Assembly (NCBI RefSeq): GCF_046224405.1 | Contig: NZ_JBJXRK010000007.1 | Coordinates: 40,314 to 104,313 of the forward strand | Length of the DNA stretch: 64,000 bases | Source of the DNA: Gudongella sp046224405 | Lineage (GTDB): Bacteria; Bacillota; Clostridia; Tissierellales; Tissierellaceae | Direction: 5' to 3' | Part shown: in pieces, positions 50,845 through 60,477 of the stretch | Position numbering within the stretch: the stretch's first letter is position 1 | How the letters are laid out: each line of letters opens with the position of its first letter | Translations under genes and position numbers: made by a program | The notes under the pieces: generated by a model | What the model was told of the DNA's origin: nothing | Seen by the model: only the letters and a program-made list of their open reading frames with translations | The model's database searches: none

Positions 50845-51762
50845 ATGACTAGGAACATAAGATATTTGATTATAGCTTTGATAGCTGCCATGGTTCTTTC
50901 AGGATGTTCAACTGAACAGGAAGGAATTGTTGCAAAAGTTGACGGACACGAAATAACCCAGGAGGAGTTTGACAAGGATTTCCAGGTTTATAAGGATCTT
51001 TATGAGAGACAGCTTGGAGAAGGAGCCCTTGACCAGGAGGGCATCGATGGCAAGACCATGGGGGAAAGCCTGAAAGAAAGCATTTTGGAGAAGTTGATCA
51101 TGGAACGTTTGATTCAGGATGACAACGAAAGGAAGGGAATAGAGGTTACAGAAGAGGATCTTCAGAAATATATTGATGAGTATAAGGAGTCAATTGGTGG
51201 TGAGGAGAGCTATCAACAGTTCCTTCAATCTAACAGCCTTTCTGAGGAATACTTTGTGGACAATATGGGAAAAGAACTCAGAGGCAGGAAGCACAAGGAG
51301 GATTTCCTAAGCGGAATATCCATAAGTGAAGAACAGGCCAGAGAGTATTATGAAGAAAACAAGGATAACCTGATTGAAATAAGCGCCAGTCATATCCTGC
51401 TGGGAAGTGAGGCTGAAGCCCTCAGCCTGGCAGAGAGATTGGATGCAGGTGAAGATTTTGCACAGCTTGCAACAACCCAATCACTTGATAGTGTGTCAGC
51501 TGTTAATGGGGGTAATCTGGGGTACTTTGGGAAGGGTCAGATGATTCCGGAGTTCGAGGAAGTGGCATTTCAATTGGAGGAAGGCCAGATTAGCAACGTT
51601 GTGAAAACTGAGGTTGGATACCACATAATCAAGGTTCAGGACAAGAGGGAAAGCTTCGATGACCTGGAGGAGAAGGTAAACTCACTTATCAAGGAGCAGG
51701 AATACTTTGAGTATGTTCAATCCCTAAGGGATGATGCAACAATAAGCACCTATCTTGATTGA
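50845..51762 (+). CDS. prsA: PrsA-like foldase lipoprotein (peptidylprolyl isomerase)
   Basis: The 305-residue protein has a lipoprotein signal with the box LSGC (Cys21), a SurA/PrsA N-terminal chaperone region, and a parvulin domain (about 170-265: ISASHILLGSEAEA, GGNLGYFGKGQMIPEFEEVAFQLEEGQ in parts, TEVGYHIIKV). It helps fold exported proteins outside the membrane. In Bacillus this position between mfd and yabM holds spoVT; here the PPIase occupies it, as in many clostridia. Confidence 0.92.
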   Translation: MTRNIRYLIIALIAAMVLSGCSTEQEGIVAKVDGHEITQEEFDKDFQVYKDLYERQLGEGALDQEGIDGKTMGESLKESILEKLIMERLIQDDNERKGIEVTEEDLQKYIDEYKESIGGEESYQQFLQSNSLSEEYFVDNMGKELRGRKHKEDFLSGISISEEQAREYYEENKDNLIEISASHILLGSEAEALSLAERLDAGEDFAQLATTQSLDSVSAVNGGNLGYFGKGQMIPEFEEVAFQLEEGQISNVVKTEVGYHIIKVQDKRESFDDLEEKVNSLIKEQEYFEYVQSLRDDATISTYLD

Positions 51763-51821
51763 TGGTTTAGAGGTATCAACAATTCTCTGTATAGAGGAAA
51801 TTACACAGGAGGATAACAGGA

Positions 51822-53432
51822 ATGTCTAAGGGACACAGCTTTTTAAAAGGGGCAGCGATACTTGGAATGGCAGGAGTGCTTGTCAAGATTCTGGGAGCAA
51901 TATACAGAATCCCCCTTTCCAACATAATAAAATCAGAAGGATTGGGATATTATCAGACGGCATATCCATTTTATGTGCTGCTGCTAACAATTTCCACTGC
52001 AGGGGTTCCAGTGGCCATAGCAAAGCTGGTATCGGAGAAACGTGCTAAAGGTGATTTTGCAGGGGCACACAAGGTCTTCAAGGTTGCCCTGGTGGGTCTT
52101 GTGGGACTTGGATTTCTGACATCAATGGTCATCGCATTTGGAGCCAGCTACATTGTAAACTACCTGGGAAATGTGAATGCCTACTACGCGCTGGTTGCGC
52201 TTGTCCCCGCCCTGTTCTTTGTGCCTATCATGTCGGCCTTCAGGGGATTTTTCCAGGGAAGACAGAGTATGTTTCCAACAGCCCTATCCCAGATAACAGA
52301 ACAGCTATTCAGGGTTGTAACAGGTCTGGGACTGACATATCTACTTCTGGACAAAGGAATTCCAATAGCTGCAGGTGGAGCATCCTTCGGGGGGTCCATG
52401 GGTGCCATTATGGGCCTTGCAATAATTGTTTTCATATACTTTAAGAGAAGAACGGCGATTATGGAAGAAATAGCAGGGAGCACAATCACCAGAGAATATT
52501 CAGTTGGAGAGATTGCAAAGGATCTTCTTCTGATAGCCATACCAATAACAATAGGTGCTGCAATAGCACCTATTATGGATACAATTGACGCAGCTCTTGT
52601 CCTCAGGAGATTGCAGTCGATAAATTACACAGCAGCTGAGGCAAATGCACTTTATGGAGAGCTTAAGGGTATGGCTCAGACACTTGTGAACCTCCCCCAG
52701 GTATTTTCCATAGCAATTTCCATGAGCCTTGTGCCTGCAATATCAAATGCAAGCGCAAGAAAGTCAAGACAGGAGACCAGTGACCTTATATCTAGCGGAA
52801 TCAGAATGACCCTGCTGATAGGTCTACCTTCGGCAATCGGTCTTTTTGTTCTATCAACGCCAATAGTGGCCCTTTTGTATTACAACAATCCACCGGAAGC
52901 CATTGCAAGCGTTGGAAATATTTTGGCATACCTATCACTGGGAGTAATTTTTTTGACTCTTGTCCAGGCGCTAACAGCAATACTGCAGGGACTCGGGAAA
53001 CCATTTGTTCCAGTGAAGAACCTGTTTATAGGGGCGGTGGCAAAGATTATACTGACATATGTTTTGACGGGAATACCGGCCATAAATGTAAAGGGAGCGG
53101 CAATAAGCACCGTGGCAGCCTATGCAATCGCATCAACATTGAATCTGTTGTATGTAATATATGTGGCAAAAGCAAAGCTTAACCTTCGTTCCATACTTAT
53201 GAAGCCTTTGATTTCGGCAGTTGGAATGGGAATAATTGCAAGGGTTTCATACATGGTCCTTGCAGGACCGATTGGAGGGAGACCTGCCACCCTGGTAGCG
53301 GTACTGCTTGGAGTTGTGGCATACGGGGTATTGCTTCTTCTGACAGGAACACTAACAGATGAAGACCTGGATTTGATTCCAAAAGGTGACAAGTTCCGAA
53401 AGCTTGTAAAGAGATTTGATAAATGGTCTTAA
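51822..53432 (+). CDS. MOP-family flippase (YabM/SpoVB type)
   Basis: The 536-residue protein has about fourteen membrane helices and the N-terminal motif SFLKGAAILGMAGVLVKILGAIYRIPL of polysaccharide and lipid II flippases of the YabM/SpoVB group. Members move undecaprenyl-linked intermediates; some act as MurJ and some in spore cortex formation. Gene order (before yabN) points to YabM. ACAGGAGGATAACAGG lies before the ATG. Confidence 0.9.
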   Translation: MSKGHSFLKGAAILGMAGVLVKILGAIYRIPLSNIIKSEGLGYYQTAYPFYVLLLTISTAGVPVAIAKLVSEKRAKGDFAGAHKVFKVALVGLVGLGFLTSMVIAFGASYIVNYLGNVNAYYALVALVPALFFVPIMSAFRGFFQGRQSMFPTALSQITEQLFRVVTGLGLTYLLLDKGIPIAAGGASFGGSMGAIMGLAIIVFIYFKRRTAIMEEIAGSTITREYSVGEIAKDLLLIAIPITIGAAIAPIMDTIDAALVLRRLQSINYTAAEANALYGELKGMAQTLVNLPQVFSIAISMSLVPAISNASARKSRQETSDLISSGIRMTLLIGLPSAIGLFVLSTPIVALLYYNNPPEAIASVGNILAYLSLGVIFLTLVQALTAILQGLGKPFVPVKNLFIGAVAKIILTYVLTGIPAINVKGAAISTVAAYAIASTLNLLYVIYVAKAKLNLRSILMKPLISAVGMGIIARVSYMVLAGPIGGRPATLVAVLLGVVAYGVLLLLTGTLTDEDLDLIPKGDKFRKLVKRFDKWS

Positions 53433-53445
53433 AGGAGAGTAATAT

Positions 53446-54921
53446 ATGAACAAAATATTTGTTATAGGCCTTGGGCCCGGAAATATTGATGACCTGACCC
53501 TTGGAGCAATAAGAAGGATGGAAAGCGGGAATCCCAATTTTCTAAGAACTGAAAAACACCCTTCTGTTCAGTACATGAGGGAAAATGAGATAGAATTCAC
53601 TGCATTTGACCATATTTATGACCAGGAGGATTCCTTCGAAGGTGTCTATGAAAACATTGTTTCGAATCTTCTGGATGCTGCAAGGGAATATGGAGTGATC
53701 AACTACTTTGTTCCTGGGAATCCAATGGTTGCCGAGAACACGGTCAGAATGCTCCTTGACCAAGATGAATGTCAAATCCAGATGGTCTCTGGTATGAGCT
53801 TCATTGAGCCCTTGCTTGAAATTGCTCATGCTGACCCTGTTGAAGGCCTCAAGGTTCTTGATGGAATAGGTCTTGAAGGCTTCCAGGTGGACATAAACTC
53901 CCACCAGATATTTACACAGGTGTACAACAATAGGGTTATGTCTGAGGTAAAATTGGTGCTGATGGATATCTACCCTGATGATTATAGGGTGATCCTGGTT
54001 CACAACGGTGGGATGGGAGATAGTGAAATAGTAGAGAGAGTGCCCCTGCACCAGATTGACAGAAGTGAGAATATTGGGCCCCTGACAAGCCTTTTTGTAC
54101 CACGACTTGATAAGAGCAAGCTGGGAATCCATGACTTCAGCGACATTCAGAGGATCATGAGAAGATTGAGGGCTGAGGACGGATGCCCCTGGGACAGAGA
54201 CCAGGATCACCTGAGCATAAGAGGAGCAGTTCTTGAGGAAGCCTATGAATTGGTAGAGGCTCTGGAGGAGGATGACCCAGACCATATAGTGGAAGAATTG
54301 GGAGATTTACTGCTTCAGGTGGTTTTCCACACTCAAATTGGACATGAGAATGGGGATTTCAACCCGATTCAGGTGACAAGTTCCCTCGCAAACAAGTTAA
54401 TTACACGACATCCGCACGTTTTTTTTGAAAAAAATGTGGATAATTCTGAGGAAGTAGTATATAATTGGAATAAGATAAAGTATGCAAACAGGAATATTAC
54501 TACACTTTCAGAGAGGTTAAGGAATATTCCACGTCTGCCGGCACTTTTGAGAAGCTTCAAGGTCCAGGAGAAAGCAGCGGATGTTGGCTTCGACTGGGAC
54601 GTGGTAGATGGACCATCGGACAAGGTGGCAGAGGAGCTGGCAGAAGTACTTGAAGCCGCTTCGGTACACGGTCCTGGCAGTCTTGCTGTTGAAAGTGAAA
54701 TGGGAGATTTGTTGTTTGCTGCTGTTAACCTATCCAGATTTCTAGAAGTCAATCCCGAGGTTGCATTGGGTAGAACCATTGAAAAATTCACAAAAAGATT
54801 AGAGGAAATGGAGTACATGGCTGATAGAATGGGTATAGTTATGGAAGAAATGACCTTGGAGGAATTGGATAGCCTCTGGGATGAGGTCAAGCTCCATGAA
54901 AATGGGGAAGACCAGGACTGA
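53446..54921 (+). CDS. mazG: Tetrapyrrole methylase/MazG pyrophosphohydrolase fusion (YabN)
   Basis: The 491-residue protein is the YabN fusion: an N-terminal SAM-dependent tetrapyrrole methylase-like domain (IFVIGLGPGNIDDLTLG, FVPGNPMVAENTV) and a C-terminal tandem MazG NTP pyrophosphohydrolase (CPWDRDQDHLSIRGAVLEEA, EELGDLLLQVVFH, then EMGDLLFAAVNLSR). MazG clears aberrant nucleotides; the role of the methylase part is unknown. GGAGAG precedes the ATG. Confidence 0.95.
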   Translation: MNKIFVIGLGPGNIDDLTLGAIRRMESGNPNFLRTEKHPSVQYMRENEIEFTAFDHIYDQEDSFEGVYENIVSNLLDAAREYGVINYFVPGNPMVAENTVRMLLDQDECQIQMVSGMSFIEPLLEIAHADPVEGLKVLDGIGLEGFQVDINSHQIFTQVYNNRVMSEVKLVLMDIYPDDYRVILVHNGGMGDSEIVERVPLHQIDRSENIGPLTSLFVPRLDKSKLGIHDFSDIQRIMRRLRAEDGCPWDRDQDHLSIRGAVLEEAYELVEALEEDDPDHIVEELGDLLLQVVFHTQIGHENGDFNPIQVTSSLANKLITRHPHVFFEKNVDNSEEVVYNWNKIKYANRNITTLSERLRNIPRLPALLRSFKVQEKAADVGFDWDVVDGPSDKVAEELAEVLEAASVHGPGSLAVESEMGDLLFAAVNLSRFLEVNPEVALGRTIEKFTKRLEEMEYMADRMGIVMEEMTLEELDSLWDEVKLHENGEDQD

Positions 54922-54967
54922 TTAAGTTTAGTATTTCTAGAAAATAAAAAACAAGGAGGAATTATTA

Positions 54968-55264
54968 ATGAACAAAGCAGAATTAATTGCAAGCATCGCG
55001 GAGAAAAGTAATCTTACCAAGAAGGATGCAGAGGCAGCTTTAAACGCATTCATGGGATCAGTAGAGGAATCATTGGCAGCAGGAAACAAAGTACAATTGG
55101 TAGGATTCGGAACTTTCGAGGTTAGAGAAAGAAAAGCCAGAGAAGGTAGAAACCCAAGAAACCCTGAAGAAGTCATTAAAATTCCAGCATCAAAGGCACC
55201 TGTATTCAAGGCAGGAAAAGCGCTTAAAGAAAGCGTAAACGTAAAAAAAGGTAAGAAGAAATAA
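54968..55264 (+). CDS. hup: DNA-binding protein HU
   Basis: The 98-residue histone-like protein has the HU signatures MNKAELIASIAEKS, KVQLVGFGTFEVRERKAREGR (in parts), NP-containing arm RNPRNP and the C-terminal KAGKALKESVN. It compacts DNA and acts as an architectural protein. ACAAGGAGGAATT precedes the ATG. Its position between yabN and yabO is common in clostridia. A terminator follows. Confidence 0.97.
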   Translation: MNKAELIASIAEKSNLTKKDAEAALNAFMGSVEESLAAGNKVQLVGFGTFEVRERKAREGRNPRNPEEVIKIPASKAPVFKAGKALKESVNVKKGKKK

Positions 55265-55274
55265 AACAAGCGGG

Positions 55275-55302
55275 AAATCAGGTCTTTGACCTGATTTTTT
55301 TT
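55275..55302 (+). terminator. Intrinsic terminator after hup
   Basis: AAATCAGGTC (55275-55284) and GACCTGATTT (55288-55297) enclose TTT and are followed by a T run. Confidence 0.85.
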
Positions 55303-55321
55303 GTGAGGAGGAGAGAATTCA

Positions 55322-55564
55322 ATGAGGTTGGACAAATATCTGAAGACCGCGAGGATAATAAAGAGAAGAACCATCGCAAAGGAAGCTTGTGACCAGGGGA
55401 AGGTCACAATTAACGGCAAGGTTGCAAAGGCTGGGGACAATGTTAGTGTTGGAGACAAGCTTACTCTTAGCTTCGGTAGCGGGCAAATGAACATTGAGGT
55501 TCTACAGACTAAGGAAAATGTAAGAAAGGATGAAGCTCATGAGCTTTACAAATCCTTGGACTGA
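55322..55564 (+). CDS. rqcP: S4-domain RNA-binding protein RqcP (YabO)
   Basis: The 80-residue protein is a single S4 domain (MRLDKYLKTARIIKRRTIAKEA, then QGKVTINGKVAKAGDNV). YabO/RqcP works with RqcH on stalled 50S subunits to add alanine tails in ribosome quality control. GTGAGGAGGAGAG precedes the ATG. Confidence 0.94.
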   Translation: MRLDKYLKTARIIKRRTIAKEACDQGKVTINGKVAKAGDNVSVGDKLTLSFGSGQMNIEVLQTKENVRKDEAHELYKSLD

Positions 55565-55641
55565 TTAAAAGTAGCTTGAAAAATCTTCTAAATAGTGACA
55601 TAATAAAGGAGTATGGAGGCGTTTGAAAAGGTGGTGCTAAT

Positions 55642-55974
55642 ATGTCCGACAAAAGAACAATAAAGAGAAAGGGAATTAGGATTTTCCATGTCCTTCTGAT
55701 TATTCTTGTTGTTTATGTGGGATTTGTTATGAATCATCAGAGAAAGCTTATGAACAATCTCCAGGATCGAAGGGCTACAGTGGAGACTCAGATAACCAGC
55801 CTTGAGAGGGAAATCAAGCTTCTCAATGATGAAATTGGGAAAAGTGGAACCCTTGAATTTATAGAAAAGGTTGCAAGAGATGACCTTGGCATGGTTAAGC
55901 CAAGGGAAATTATCTATGTGGACAAAAGCCTGGGAGGAAATGATACACTGGATATTTTTAAGAATGATAACTGA
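55642..55974 (+). CDS. divIC: Septum formation initiator DivIC/FtsB family protein
   Basis: The 110-residue protein has a short basic N-terminus, one membrane helix (VLLIILVVYVGFVMN), a coiled coil (about 40-72, NNLQDRRATVETQITSLERE) and the segment EFIEKVARDDLGMVKPREIIYV typical of DivIC. It works in the FtsL/DivIB division complex. In Bacillus yabP and yabQ lie between yabO and divIC; here they are absent. Confidence 0.92.
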   Translation: MSDKRTIKRKGIRIFHVLLIILVVYVGFVMNHQRKLMNNLQDRRATVETQITSLEREIKLLNDEIGKSGTLEFIEKVARDDLGMVKPREIIYVDKSLGGNDTLDIFKNDN

Positions 55975-56036
55975 TTGACAGGGGTCACCCAGTAATATAT
56001 ACTTGACATATATTAAAAATTTTAAGGAGGAGTAAT

Positions 56037-56459
56037 TTGTCTATGTCCGTTTCAGTTGGAGAGATCGTTGAGGGTACAGTAACAGGAATTACAAATTTTG
56101 GAGCTTTTGTGCAATTGCCAGAGGGGAAGAGTGGACTGGTACATATATCAGAGGTATCCCACGACTACGTAGAAAAAGTATCTGATTACCTGAAGAAGGA
56201 TCAGAAAATAAAAGTGAAGGTTTTATCCATTTCAGCAGACGGGAAAATCAGTCTTTCTGTTAGACAGGCAAAGCCTAAGACAAGTAAGCCAGTGGAAATC
56301 GATTGGGCAAAATCGGATGACAGGCAAAAGAACATGTCCTTTGAAGATATGTTGAACAGTTATCTGAAGGATAGCAGCGAAAAGATGGATCAGATCAAAA
56401 CCAAAGATGGCAGAAAAAGCTCTGGCATGAGAGGCAAAAAAGCCAGTAACAACGATTAA
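56037..56459 (+). CDS. yabR: S1 RNA-binding domain protein (YabR)
   Basis: The 140-residue protein has one S1 domain (VGEIVEGTVTGITNFGAFVQ, GLVHISEVS, KVKVLSISADGKISLSVRQA) and a charged tail (about 85-140). YabR-like proteins are thought to bind RNA; their target is not known. The TTG at 56037 is 6 nt after AAGGAGG; an ATG at 56043 would be 12 nt away. Confidence 0.92.
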   Translation: MSMSVSVGEIVEGTVTGITNFGAFVQLPEGKSGLVHISEVSHDYVEKVSDYLKKDQKIKVKVLSISADGKISLSVRQAKPKTSKPVEIDWAKSDDRQKNMSFEDMLNSYLKDSSEKMDQIKTKDGRKSSGMRGKKASNND

Positions 56460-56460
56460 T

Positions 56461-56484
56461 AAAAACCGGGTTTTCCGGTTTTTT
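56461..56484 (+). terminator. Terminator after yabR
   Basis: AAAAACCGG (56461-56469) and CCGGTTTTT (56475-56483) form a hairpin with GTTTT loop and T tail. Confidence 0.78.
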
Positions 56485-56530
56485 CTGTTTTTAGGTTGAT
56501 GTTTGAACAATTTGGCCATAGGGTGATAAT

Positions 56531-57919
56531 ATGATTGAAGCCGTAAGAAGCAATGTTGAAAAGTACAAATTGCTGGAAAATACAGGTACCGTACTGGCAG
56601 CCGTTTCCGGGGGACCGGATTCAATGGCAATGCTGTATTGTCTTTACCAGCTCAGGGAAAAGCTTGGATTCAAACTCCTGGTCGCCCATGTAAACCATGG
56701 GGTAAGAGGAGACCTGGCCAAGAGAGACCAGGATTTCGTCCAAGAGATTTCACAGGAGCTTGGACTTGACTATTATACCACCAATGTTGATATGGTATCA
56801 TATGGCAGGGAGCATGGAATGACGGCTGAAGAGGCTGGACGCTTGCTCAGGTATGGCTTTTTCAGGGATGTGCTAAAGAGCCAGGGAGGCGGCAGAATCG
56901 CCATTGCCCACAATAAGAACGACCAGGCTGAAACAGTCCTGCACAGGATAATTAGGGGGACAGGTCTTGATGGGATCAGGGCAATGTCCATGATCAGCGG
57001 AGACATTATCCGCCCCTTGCTGAACATCTCAAGAGATGAAATAGAAGGATTTATTGAAAAAAACAATATACCTTCTGTTGAGGATCACACAAATCTTCAG
57101 ACAGTATACACCAGAAACAAGATAAGGTTGGAGCTGTTGCCATATCTAAGGGATAATTTTAATCCCAACATTATAGATTCGCTATACAGGCTCTCAGAAA
57201 TAGCACAGCTTGATCTGGAGGTACTGGATAATGAGATTGAGAAAAAGTATAATTTATTAGTGAAAAATAGAACAAACAATAGTATAATCTTTAGAGGCGA
57301 CGAATTCCTCAAAGAAGATGAAGGCTCTGCCAGGAGACTGGTCAGAAGGGCTATTTTGGATTTGATAGGGGATTTGAATGGCTTTGGAGAAGTACACATC
57401 CAAAGTGCCACAGGGCTGTTTTCAAGTGGAGAAACAGGTAAATCAGTGGATTTGGGAAGAAATATCGTTGCTGAAGTCTCGTATGACGACCTTATCATTA
57501 AGGTTGTTCAGGTGAATGAGATCAAGCTTCAAAGCAGGACTCTGAATCTTGGCAGGAATATTTTACCTGACTGGGGGCTCTTGATTAAAGTTGAGGAGTC
57601 GGACAATAGGGTATATAAAACCCATGAATCCATAGTTGCTGTGGACAAGGACAAAATTCACGGTGACATCATTGTAAGGCAAAGGAGAAATGGTGATAGA
57701 ATAAGACCTTTGGGGATGGATGGAAGCAAGAAGGTCAAGGATCTGTTTATCGACAACAAGATTCCCAGGGAGAAAAGGGAAAAAATTCCCGTATTCGCTG
57801 ATGAAAAGGGTATAATATGGATTCCAGGGAACGCAGTTGGCAGAGATTACAGGATTGAACCGGATTCCAAGAGGATCCTTGTAATTACCATTGATAGAAT
57901 TGAAGAGGAAAAGAATTGA
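56531..57919 (+). CDS. tilS: tRNA(Ile)-lysidine synthase
   Basis: TilS changes the anticodon of AUA-reading tRNA-Ile by adding lysine to C34. The 462-residue protein has the N-type ATP pyrophosphatase loop AVSGGPDSMAML, HVNHGVRGDLA, AHNKNDQAETVLHRIIRGTG and the C-terminal lysidine domain (RQRRNGDRIRPLGMDGSKKV). The ATG follows ATAGGGTG. It overlaps no gene; hpt begins 16 bp after its stop. Confidence 0.96.
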   Translation: MIEAVRSNVEKYKLLENTGTVLAAVSGGPDSMAMLYCLYQLREKLGFKLLVAHVNHGVRGDLAKRDQDFVQEISQELGLDYYTTNVDMVSYGREHGMTAEEAGRLLRYGFFRDVLKSQGGGRIAIAHNKNDQAETVLHRIIRGTGLDGIRAMSMISGDIIRPLLNISRDEIEGFIEKNNIPSVEDHTNLQTVYTRNKIRLELLPYLRDNFNPNIIDSLYRLSEIAQLDLEVLDNEIEKKYNLLVKNRTNNSIIFRGDEFLKEDEGSARRLVRRAILDLIGDLNGFGEVHIQSATGLFSSGETGKSVDLGRNIVAEVSYDDLIIKVVQVNEIKLQSRTLNLGRNILPDWGLLIKVEESDNRVYKTHESIVAVDKDKIHGDIIVRQRRNGDRIRPLGMDGSKKVKDLFIDNKIPREKREKIPVFADEKGIIWIPGNAVGRDYRIEPDSKRILVITIDRIEEEKN

Positions 57920-57935
57920 CTGGGAGGAAAATGAT

Positions 57936-58472
57936 TTGAACAATCCAATTAAGGAGGTTCTTCTTACAGAGGAAGAAATTGATGAGAGAGTTGAAGAGCT
58001 GGCAAAGGAAATTTCAGAGGAATACAGAGGGAAGGATTTGCTGGTTGTAGGAATACTTAAGGGTGCTGTCATATTTTTATCTGATCTTGTGAAGAGGCTG
58101 GAATTTCCGGTTATGCTTGACTTTATGGCAGTATCAAGCTACGGGAAATCAAGTGTTTCAACCGGTGAGGTTAGGATACTCAAAGACCTTGATTACAGCG
58201 TGGAAGGAAAGGATATACTTATTGTAGAGGATATCATCGACACAGGTCTGACCTTGAACTACCTGAAGGATATTTTGGGTAAGAGGGGAGCTAATAGCGT
58301 TAAGATATGCACCTTGCTGGACAAGCCGGAAAGAAGGACGATTGGTGTGGACATAGATTTTATGGGATTCGAAATACCTGATGAATTTGTGGTTGGATAT
58401 GGTTTGGACTACAATGAACAATATAGAAACTATCCTTTCGTGGGAGCCTTGAAGGAAGAGGTATACAAATAA
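57936..58472 (+). CDS. hpt: Hypoxanthine phosphoribosyltransferase
   Basis: Hpt salvages hypoxanthine and guanine using PRPP. The 178-residue protein has LLVVGILKGAVIFLSDL, MAVSSYG, the PRPP loop LIVEDIIDTGLTL and the base-contacting VGYGLDYNEQYRNYPFVG. I take TTG 57936, 8 nt after GGGAGG; a longer frame from 57891 overlaps tilS and would add 15 residues. Order tilS-hpt-ftsH is conserved in Firmicutes. Confidence 0.95.
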   Translation: MNNPIKEVLLTEEEIDERVEELAKEISEEYRGKDLLVVGILKGAVIFLSDLVKRLEFPVMLDFMAVSSYGKSSVSTGEVRILKDLDYSVEGKDILIVEDIIDTGLTLNYLKDILGKRGANSVKICTLLDKPERRTIGVDIDFMGFEIPDEFVVGYGLDYNEQYRNYPFVGALKEEVYK

Positions 58473-58552
58473 TCCATTGATTGATTCGAAGCCTATGCTA
58501 TGTTATAATCAATGAATATTATCCACTGGAAGAGATGGAGGGAGGACTAGGT

Positions 58553-60370
58553 TTGAAACGATTTTTTAAGGGCATCAGCATATACCTGTTGATAGTTTTA
58601 CTTATAATGTTCAGCGTCAGGATGTTTGGGACAGAGGTAGAGCAGGTAACAGAGCTGGATTTCACAGAACTGGTGTCAAGAATTAATGAAGGAAGCATCA
58701 CAAGAATAACTTCAATCGGCAATACGGTTGAGGGAGAGCTGGAGGATGGAAGGAAATTTTCTGGAATACTCCCTGAGGAAGCCAGACTCACATTCTACCA
58801 CGACTATGTAAAAGAGTTGGTGGACAATGAGCAGATAACGTACTCTGCTGAACAGGTTCCCGAAACACCTTGGTATATAAATATGTTGCCTACAATTATG
58901 ATACTGGTAGTATTCGCAGTTTTCTGGTTTGTTTTCATGCAACAATCCCAAGGCGGCGGAGGCGGCGGAAAGGTAATGTCCTTTGGAAAGAGCAAGGCCA
59001 AGCTTGTTAAGCTTGAAGAGGGCAAGCTGGTTAGCTTTGACGAGGTTGCTGGCCTAGAGGAAGAGAAGGAGGAGCTGCAGGAAATTGTAGACTTCCTGAG
59101 CAATCCTAAGAAATACATCGAAATCGGAGCTAGAATTCCAACAGGAGTCCTGATGGTAGGACCTCCGGGAACAGGTAAAACCTATTTGAGCAAGGCGGTA
59201 GCAGGCGAAGCAGGGGTTCCTTTCTTCACAATATCCGGTTCAGACTTCGTAGAAATGTTTGTCGGAGTAGGTGCAAGCCGTGTAAGGGATTTGTTCGAGC
59301 AGGCCAAAAAGAATTCACCATGTATAGTGTTTATAGATGAGATCGATGCAGTTGGTCGAAGAAGAGGCGCAGGTCTTGGCGGAGGCCACGACGAGAGGGA
59401 GCAGACACTTAACCAGCTTCTTGTAGAGATGGACGGATTTGCAAAGAATGAAGGAATAATTGTAATGGCTGCAACCAATAGGGCGGACATTCTTGACCCC
59501 GCACTTTTAAGGCCAGGCAGATTTGACAGAACAATATATGTAGGGCTTCCAGACATCAGGGGAAGAGAAGCTATACTGAAGGTTCATACAAGGAAAAAGC
59601 CTCTTGAGGAGGATGTTGACCTGGGTGTAGTTGCAAAAAGAACACCAGGATTCACACCTGCAGACCTTGAGAACCTTGTAAACGAGGCGGCCTTGCTGAC
59701 AGCCAGGTTCAATCTTAAAAAGATACCAATGCATCTAATTGAAGAGGCATCAATCAAGGTTCAGGCAGGACCAGAGAAGAAGAGTAGAGTCATAAGTCCA
59801 CATGAAAAGAAGCTTACAGCTTTTCATGAGGCAGGGCATGCTTTGACTGCAAGGCTTTTGCCAGGTAGCGACCCGGTACATCTTGTAACCATAATTCCAA
59901 GAGGTATGGCTGGAGGATTCACTGCATATATCCCTGATGAGGATAGAAATTACCTCACCAAGAATCAAATGCAGGACAAGCTGGTAATACTGCTGGGTGG
60001 AAGGGTTACAGAAGCACTTGTCCTTGAGGACATTAGTACTGGAGCCCAAAACGACATTGAAAGGGCAACCAAGCTGGCACGTTCAATGGTAACCCATTAC
60101 GGTATGAGCGAGGTCCTTGGACCAATGACCTATGGTACGGATGAAGAGGAAGTATTTGTTGGAAGAGATCTTAACAGATCCAGGAACTATAGTGAGGATG
60201 TAGCCGCAGCTATAGACAAGGAGATGAGAAAGATAATAGATACAGCTTACCACAGGGCAGAGTCATTATTAAAAGAGAATATGGATGTACTTCACAGAAT
60301 TGCAGAAGCGTTACTTGAAAAAGAAACTATAGATGCAAAGGAGTTTGAGGAGATTTTCCAAGGAAATTAA
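58553..60370 (+). CDS. ftsH: ATP-dependent zinc metalloprotease FtsH
   Basis: FtsH degrades membrane and regulatory proteins. The 605-residue protein has two N-terminal membrane helices (about 5-25 and 105-125) flanking an extracytoplasmic segment, an AAA+ module with Walker A GPPGTGKT, Walker B IVFIDEIDAVGR, the pore motif and SRH region, and the zinc site HEAGH. TTG 58553 (MKRFFKG) is 7 nt after GGAGGGAGG; the longer frame from 58481 has no such site. A terminator-like hairpin follows. Confidence 0.96.
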   Translation: MKRFFKGISIYLLIVLLIMFSVRMFGTEVEQVTELDFTELVSRINEGSITRITSIGNTVEGELEDGRKFSGILPEEARLTFYHDYVKELVDNEQITYSAEQVPETPWYINMLPTIMILVVFAVFWFVFMQQSQGGGGGGKVMSFGKSKAKLVKLEEGKLVSFDEVAGLEEEKEELQEIVDFLSNPKKYIEIGARIPTGVLMVGPPGTGKTYLSKAVAGEAGVPFFTISGSDFVEMFVGVGASRVRDLFEQAKKNSPCIVFIDEIDAVGRRRGAGLGGGHDEREQTLNQLLVEMDGFAKNEGIIVMAATNRADILDPALLRPGRFDRTIYVGLPDIRGREAILKVHTRKKPLEEDVDLGVVAKRTPGFTPADLENLVNEAALLTARFNLKKIPMHLIEEASIKVQAGPEKKSRVISPHEKKLTAFHEAGHALTARLLPGSDPVHLVTIIPRGMAGGFTAYIPDEDRNYLTKNQMQDKLVILLGGRVTEALVLEDISTGAQNDIERATKLARSMVTHYGMSEVLGPMTYGTDEEEVFVGRDLNRSRNYSEDVAAAIDKEMRKIIDTAYHRAESLLKENMDVLHRIAEALLEKETIDAKEFEEIFQGN

Positions 60371-60371
60371 T

Positions 60372-60402
60372 GCAGGACCCCATTGTTGGGGGCCTGCTTT
60401 TC
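60372..60402 (+). terminator. Terminator after ftsH
   Basis: GCAGG-A-CCCC and GGGG-G-CCTGC pair around ATTGTT, and TTTTCCC follows. It closes the spoVG-ftsH cluster. Confidence 0.75.
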
Positions 60403-60461
60403 CCATGTCTTGACAAAAAAATGCAATTTTACATGCATTATTCAAAATAATTGAATTTTAT

Positions 60462-60477
60462 ATTGCAAAATTGCAAT
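60462..60477. promoter_or_regulatory. Palindromic operator candidate at the mutase promoter
   Basis: ATTGCAA-AA-TTGCAAT is a perfect dyad covering the -35 box. Two more dyads lie just upstream (ATTCAA/TTGAAT near 60440-60457 and ATGCA/TGCAT near 60421-60438), so a repressor or activator is likely. Confidence 0.5.
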
